A stretch of DNA of 10,078 bases from Flavobacteriaceae bacterium (GTDB taxonomy: Bacteria > Bacteroidota > Bacteroidia > Flavobacteriales > Flavobacteriaceae), in contig CANCFZ010000073.1 in the NCBI GenBank assembly GCA_947377425.1, forward strand, positions 1 through 10,078. Direction: 5' to 3'. The notes beneath the pieces were generated by a model that was not told the DNA's origin, ran no database searches, and was given only the letters and a program-made list of their open reading frames with translations. The translations under genes and the position numbers were made by a program. Below, piece after piece: positions 7,829 to 10,078 of this stretch (position 1 is its first letter; every line of letters starts with the position of its first letter).

Positions 7829-7858
7829 AAAAAAGGTTCAGCAATTGCTGAACCTTTT
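7827..7858. terminator. Bidirectional terminator between ccsBA and the anti-sigma gene
   Basis: A perfect 12-bp stem (AAAAGGTTCAGC at 7831-7842 with GCTGAACCTTTT at 7847-7858) closes on an AATT loop. On the minus strand it is followed by eight T residues (complement of the A run 7827-7834), a strong terminator for the sigma/anti-sigma transcript. On the plus strand only four T follow before CC, so termination of ccsBA is likely but weaker. It begins at the ccsBA stop codon. Confidence 0.88.
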
Positions 7859-7860
7859 CC

Positions 7861-7882
7861 AGTTTAATTGGGGAATTAAACT
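7861..7882. repeat. Second inverted repeat with a four-G/C loop
   Basis: AGTTTAATT (7861-7869) pairs perfectly with AATTAAACT (7874-7882) around a GGGG loop (CCCC when read on the minus strand). It lies only two bases from the previous hairpin and touches the anti-sigma stop codon. The stem is almost all A/T and lacks a following T run on either strand, so it is not a standard terminator alone. It may add to 3'-end stability or help termination. Confidence 0.6.
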
Positions 7883-8670
7883 TACACTTTTCCCAAAGTG
7901 TATAATTGTTCCATAGATGGTGTTTTGCTTCCGCCAGCTGGTTCCAATGTAATTCCGAATGCTTCTGCACCAGATGTTCCGCTTACGGCAAACATTTTTT
8001 CGCTATTTGATTTAAAATTATCCAATAAACCAATACTTGTTGGTGTTAATGTTGGACTTAATTTTAACGACCAAATTTGATATACTTTGCCTTCTGGTGG
8101 CTCTGGTAATCCAGAAGCATCAACATAAACGGTCGCGGTTTCTTTATTCCAATATATTTTGGCAGATGCCGTTGGAGCAACTGTTTGTCCAGCTAAATTA
8201 ATCACCGTATTTTTAGTATCTCTAATAACATTCAAAACAGTAGCTGTTTCCTTATTTTTTAACTCTAAATCAACTACTGTTTTTTGCAAATTAGATTTCT
8301 CTATTTGAATAGAATTGATAGTCGAATTACTATCACTTAATTTATTGTATTGAAAACCAATTCCAACCAAAAGCACAATGGATGCTGCCCAGCCAATATA
8401 GTGTAAAACATTAGATTTGGGTTTAAAATCAACTACTCCGTGGTGTTTCAATTCTAATTGGGTTTTAATTTTTTCAAAAACATCGGATGAAATGTTAGGC
8501 GAAAAACTACTTGACAAATTAAGAATTGATTTTTCAATACTAATAATCTCTTGCCCAATCGCTGGATTGATTTTTGCCATTTCAGCAATTTGTTTGGATT
8601 CACTTTCGTTTAATAAACCGTAAACATAAAGTTCTAAATCTCCTGAATTAATAATTTCTGTTGTATCCAT
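7882..8670 (-). CDS. RskA-type membrane anti-sigma factor
   Basis: This 262-residue protein should bind and hold the ECF sigma factor encoded just upstream, releasing it on an envelope signal. The cytoplasmic N-terminal part (1-85) contains the anti-sigma-like opening SGDLELYVYGLLNESESKQI (9-28). One transmembrane helix lies at about 89-107 (YIGWAASIVLLVGIGFQYN). A polar, coiled-coil-like segment (110-146) leads into the periplasmic RskA C-terminal domain (about 155-262), with EGKVYQIWSL at 193-202 and AFGITLEPAGGSKTP at 237-251, both typical of the family. The start at 8670 (MDTTEI) leaves a 2-base gap after the sigma stop. A start at 8709 would add 13 basic residues and overlap the sigma gene by 37 bases, so it is less likely. 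There is no zinc-binding HxxxCxxC motif, so it is not of the ZAS type. The signal sensed is unknown. Confidence 0.9.
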   Translation of the reverse strand: MDTTEIINSGDLELYVYGLLNESESKQIAEMAKINPAIGQEIISIEKSILNLSSSFSPNISSDVFEKIKTQLELKHHGVVDFKPKSNVLHYIGWAASIVLLVGIGFQYNKLSDSNSTINSIQIEKSNLQKTVVDLELKNKETATVLNVIRDTKNTVINLAGQTVAPTASAKIYWNKETATVYVDASGLPEPPEGKVYQIWSLKLSPTLTPTSIGLLDNFKSNSEKMFAVSGTSGAEAFGITLEPAGGSKTPSMEQLYTLGKV

Positions 8671-8672
8671 TA

Positions 8673-9203
8673 TTATACTTTTAAATAAGTTCTTAAATCG
8701 TTTATACAATTTCTGTTTTGCGTTTTAACAGTTCCTAGCGGAATTTCAAGTTCATCAGAGGCTTCCTGTTGTGTATAACCTTGAAAGAATAATAATTCAA
8801 TCAACTGAATACATTTAGGTTTAAGTTTTTTAACAAACTCTTGAATTCCAATAGTGTCAATTCGATTGACTAACTTGTTACTGTCGTCTAACAGATGTAC
8901 GAAATTATCAGAAGATAGGTTTTTTTGACTGTTGTTATATCCTTTGGAACGAAGTTTATCTATTGCTGTATTTCTAGCTATATTCAACATCCAAGTATAT
9001 AATCTTCCTTTAGAGTTATTATAGGATTCAATGTTTTTCCAGATTTTAACAAATACTTCTTGTAAAACATCTTCGGCATCTTCAGTTTCTTTTAAAAGAT
9101 TAGAAATAACCGAAAACAAACTTTTAGAATACATATCATACATAATTGTAAAGGCTCGATCCTCCTTTTTGAGGATTAATGGGATTAATTCTTCTTGTGT
9201 CAT
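8673..9203 (-). CDS. ECF-type RNA polymerase sigma-70 factor
   Basis: This 176-residue alternative sigma factor has the two regions expected of the ECF group and nothing else. Region 2 (about 20-88) includes DAEDVLQEVFVKIWKNI and the RLYTWMLNIARNTAIDKLRS helix that reads the -10 element. Region 4 (about 125-174) contains the helix-turn-helix GYTQQEASDELEIPLGTVKT that reads the -35 element. The length is normal for the family. The pairing with an RskA-type anti-sigma 2 bases downstream puts it with the SigK/RpoE-like ECF groups that control envelope or oxidative-stress genes. ATG 9203 gives a natural N-terminus (MTQEELIPLILKKEDRAF). Such sigma factors commonly control their own promoter, and often a nearby operon. 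Here the divergent HMA-like/globin pair is the obvious candidate target (inference). Confidence 0.94.
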   Translation of the reverse strand: MTQEELIPLILKKEDRAFTIMYDMYSKSLFSVISNLLKETEDAEDVLQEVFVKIWKNIESYNNSKGRLYTWMLNIARNTAIDKLRSKGYNNSQKNLSSDNFVHLLDDSNKLVNRIDTIGIQEFVKKLKPKCIQLIELLFFQGYTQQEASDELEIPLGTVKTQNRNCINDLRTYLKV

Positions 9204-9403
9204 GGTTTTTGTTTTTTTGTTATGAACATATACGATGGCTTTTTTACTTTGGTTTTATAAAAGTAATTTTTTCTTCTTCTTTTTAATAATTCTTTCAAAG
9301 GTTTAACATTCATTAAGTTTTTTAATAACAATAAAACCAAACTTCTTTTTTAGCCGTAAATGGATGTAACAAAAAATTTAAAATCAATTTAAAAAGTAAT
9401 CTT
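9204..9403. promoter_or_regulatory. Divergent intergenic control region
   Basis: This 200-base, T-rich region separates the minus-strand sigma gene from the plus-strand HMA-like gene and must hold promoters for both. No full TAnnTTTG element is present on either strand. The nearest are AACCTTTG (minus, 9303-9296) and TAAGTTTT (plus, 9314-9321), without well-spaced TTG partners. A direct repeat, GTAA-N6-GTAA (9356-9369, 10-base period, in CCGTAAATGGATGTAAC), stands out in otherwise plain A/T sequence and could be a sigma or regulator site. The lack of a housekeeping-type promoter is compatible with control by the adjacent ECF factor, but this is not shown. Confidence 0.4.
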
Positions 9404-9835
9404 ATGAAACGAAAAATTAAAATTATAGCATTTAGTATACTTGGATTTCTAATCATATCATTTATTGTCTTGGTAATTCATATTGCAACAGCCAAACCAA
9501 TTGTATATGACAATGCAACAATGCAAATTAGTAGAATAGAATTTAATCAACCATTAGATTCTGCAAAAATGAAAGAAATTCATCATAATTTAAAAACAAT
9601 TCCAGGATTTATAAACGACAGTTATAATCTTGAAACTGGAGTTTTAGTCTATTTTCATGATAATAAAATTGCCGATTCTAAAAAGATATACGACGAATTA
9701 ATGAGTAAAGGACATTATGACGCAAAACGATATATTCTTCCTAAAGCATTAGCATCTAATAAAGTTTGTCCAGTAATGAATGAATCAAGTGTAAGTTACA
9801 AGTTTTCTAAAGAAGTAAAACGAATTTTTAATTAA
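9404..9835 (+). CDS. Membrane-anchored protein with probable HMA-like fold lacking the CxxC metal site
   Basis: This 143-residue protein is not a recognised named gene. It starts with a basic N-terminus and a hydrophobic helix (about 6-28), likely an uncleaved anchor. Residues 39-112 follow the beta-alpha-beta-beta-alpha-beta order of heavy-metal-associated domains: strand QISRIEF, helix about 52-65, hairpin about 70-86 with ETGVLVYF, helix about 90-102, then KGHYDAKRYIL. The usual GMxCxxC loop is replaced by NQPLDSAK, with no cysteine. The protein's only cysteine is C122 in the C-terminal CPVM sequence. The domain may therefore be a structural or protein-binding relic of a metal chaperone, or it may bind ligand through its histidines (H60, H61, H85, H104). 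The globin-like lipoprotein gene follows 18 bases later, suggesting one operon. The fold assignment rests on pattern only. Confidence 0.7.
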   Translation: MKRKIKIIAFSILGFLIISFIVLVIHIATAKPIVYDNATMQISRIEFNQPLDSAKMKEIHHNLKTIPGFINDSYNLETGVLVYFHDNKIADSKKIYDELMSKGHYDAKRYILPKALASNKVCPVMNESSVSYKFSKEVKRIFN

Positions 9836-9853
9836 TCTATAAATATAATACCT

Positions 9854-10078
9854 ATGAAAAATTACTCAAAAATTGCATTAAGTGCATTGTTAATTGGCTC
9901 GATTTCTTTTGTTTCTTGCAGCAAAAGTAATGACGACGAAATGGTGGTTGCAAAACCATCATTGTACGCAAGACTTGGTGGAACTACAAAAGTTGCCGAT
10001 CCAAGAAATGCTGGGCAAATGATTGAAAAAGGACGTTTAAGTTATCGTTCGGTTGTTGATACCACAATTATCTTAATT
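9854..10078 (+). CDS. Truncated-haemoglobin-like lipoprotein, 3' end outside window
   Basis: The first 75 residues are visible and the frame is still open at the window end. The N-terminus is a lipoprotein signal: basic MKNYSK, hydrophobic run 7-20, and lipobox-like FVSC with C23 as the lipidated cysteine, followed by SKSNDDE. Export to the outer face of a membrane is therefore expected. After a short linker comes LYARLGG (37-43), the entry motif of group 1 truncated haemoglobins, then MIEKGRLSYRSVVDTTIIL, which resembles flavobacterial globin-like lipoproteins I recall. The haem-ligand histidine would lie downstream and cannot be checked. A globin here could bind O2, NO or another small ligand outside the cytoplasm. 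It follows the HMA-like gene by 18 bases and is probably co-transcribed with it. Confidence 0.72.
   Translation, partial: MKNYSKIALSALLIGSISFVSCSKSNDDEMVVAKPSLYARLGGTTKVADPRNAGQMIEKGRLSYRSVVDTTIILI

Noticed and set aside
7898..8080. Plus-strand open frame opposite the anti-sigma gene
   Set aside because: It is antisense to the conserved RskA C-terminal domain and has no leader or family pattern. The same applies to plus-strand frames at 8417-8623 and 9031-9225.
8671..8709. Longer anti-sigma start at 8709
   Set aside because: It would overlap the sigma gene by 37 bases and add an atypical basic extension; the MDTTEI start at 8670 gives a 2-base gap and a family-like N-terminus.
9296..9331. 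Minus-strand housekeeping promoter for the sigma gene (AACCTTTG with TTG upstream)
   Set aside because: One fixed position of the -7 element is wrong and the gap to the TTG is about 25 bases, longer than usual, so the match is likely chance in A/T-rich DNA.

Overview
The window is AT-rich, uses AAA/ATT-heavy codons and A-rich leaders without clear Shine-Dalgarno sequences, and carries DUF5777 and fused ResB-CcsA genes. Together these point to a member of the Bacteroidota, most likely Flavobacteriaceae (Flavobacterium-like). This is judged by eye from protein families and base composition; no database search was possible.

Region 1 (1-4472, plus strand) is one tightly packed operon that begins upstream of the window. 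In order it holds: the end of a DUF5777-type outer-membrane beta-barrel gene; a small Tat-signal protein; a Tat-exported, four-cluster iron-sulfur subunit (one cluster lacks a cysteine); a ten-helix NrfD/ActC-type quinol-interacting membrane subunit; an unknown membrane-anchored protein with Ig-like domains; and a membrane-bound monoheme cytochrome c. Gaps are 12, 4, 2, -4 and 6 bases. A perfect 11-bp hairpin with a T-rich tail follows the cytochrome. The set looks like a quinol-to-periplasm electron-transfer module related to the PsrBC/NrfCD and alternative-complex-III families. No catalytic (molybdopterin or multiheme) subunit is in view; if one exists it lies upstream.

Region 2 (about 4530-7828, plus strand) is a single large gene for a fused ResB-CcsA (system II) cytochrome c synthase. 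It would attach haem to the cytochrome of region 1 and probably to other c-type cytochromes. It appears to have its own promoter, and the true start is probably ATG 4688, not an upstream in-frame ATG at 4583.

Region 3 (7882-9203, minus strand) converges on ccsBA and encodes an ECF sigma factor followed by its RskA-type membrane anti-sigma factor, 2 bases apart. Two tandem hairpins separate the converging genes.

Region 4 (9404-10078, plus strand, divergent from the sigma factor) has a membrane-anchored small protein with a likely HMA-like ferredoxin fold but no metal-binding CxxC. It is followed by the start of a lipoprotein resembling group 1 truncated haemoglobins, cut by the window end. 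A shared 200-base intergenic region probably controls both directions, and the sigma factor may act on this pair (inference).

No tRNA, rRNA, CRISPR array, insertion sequence or phage gene was seen.
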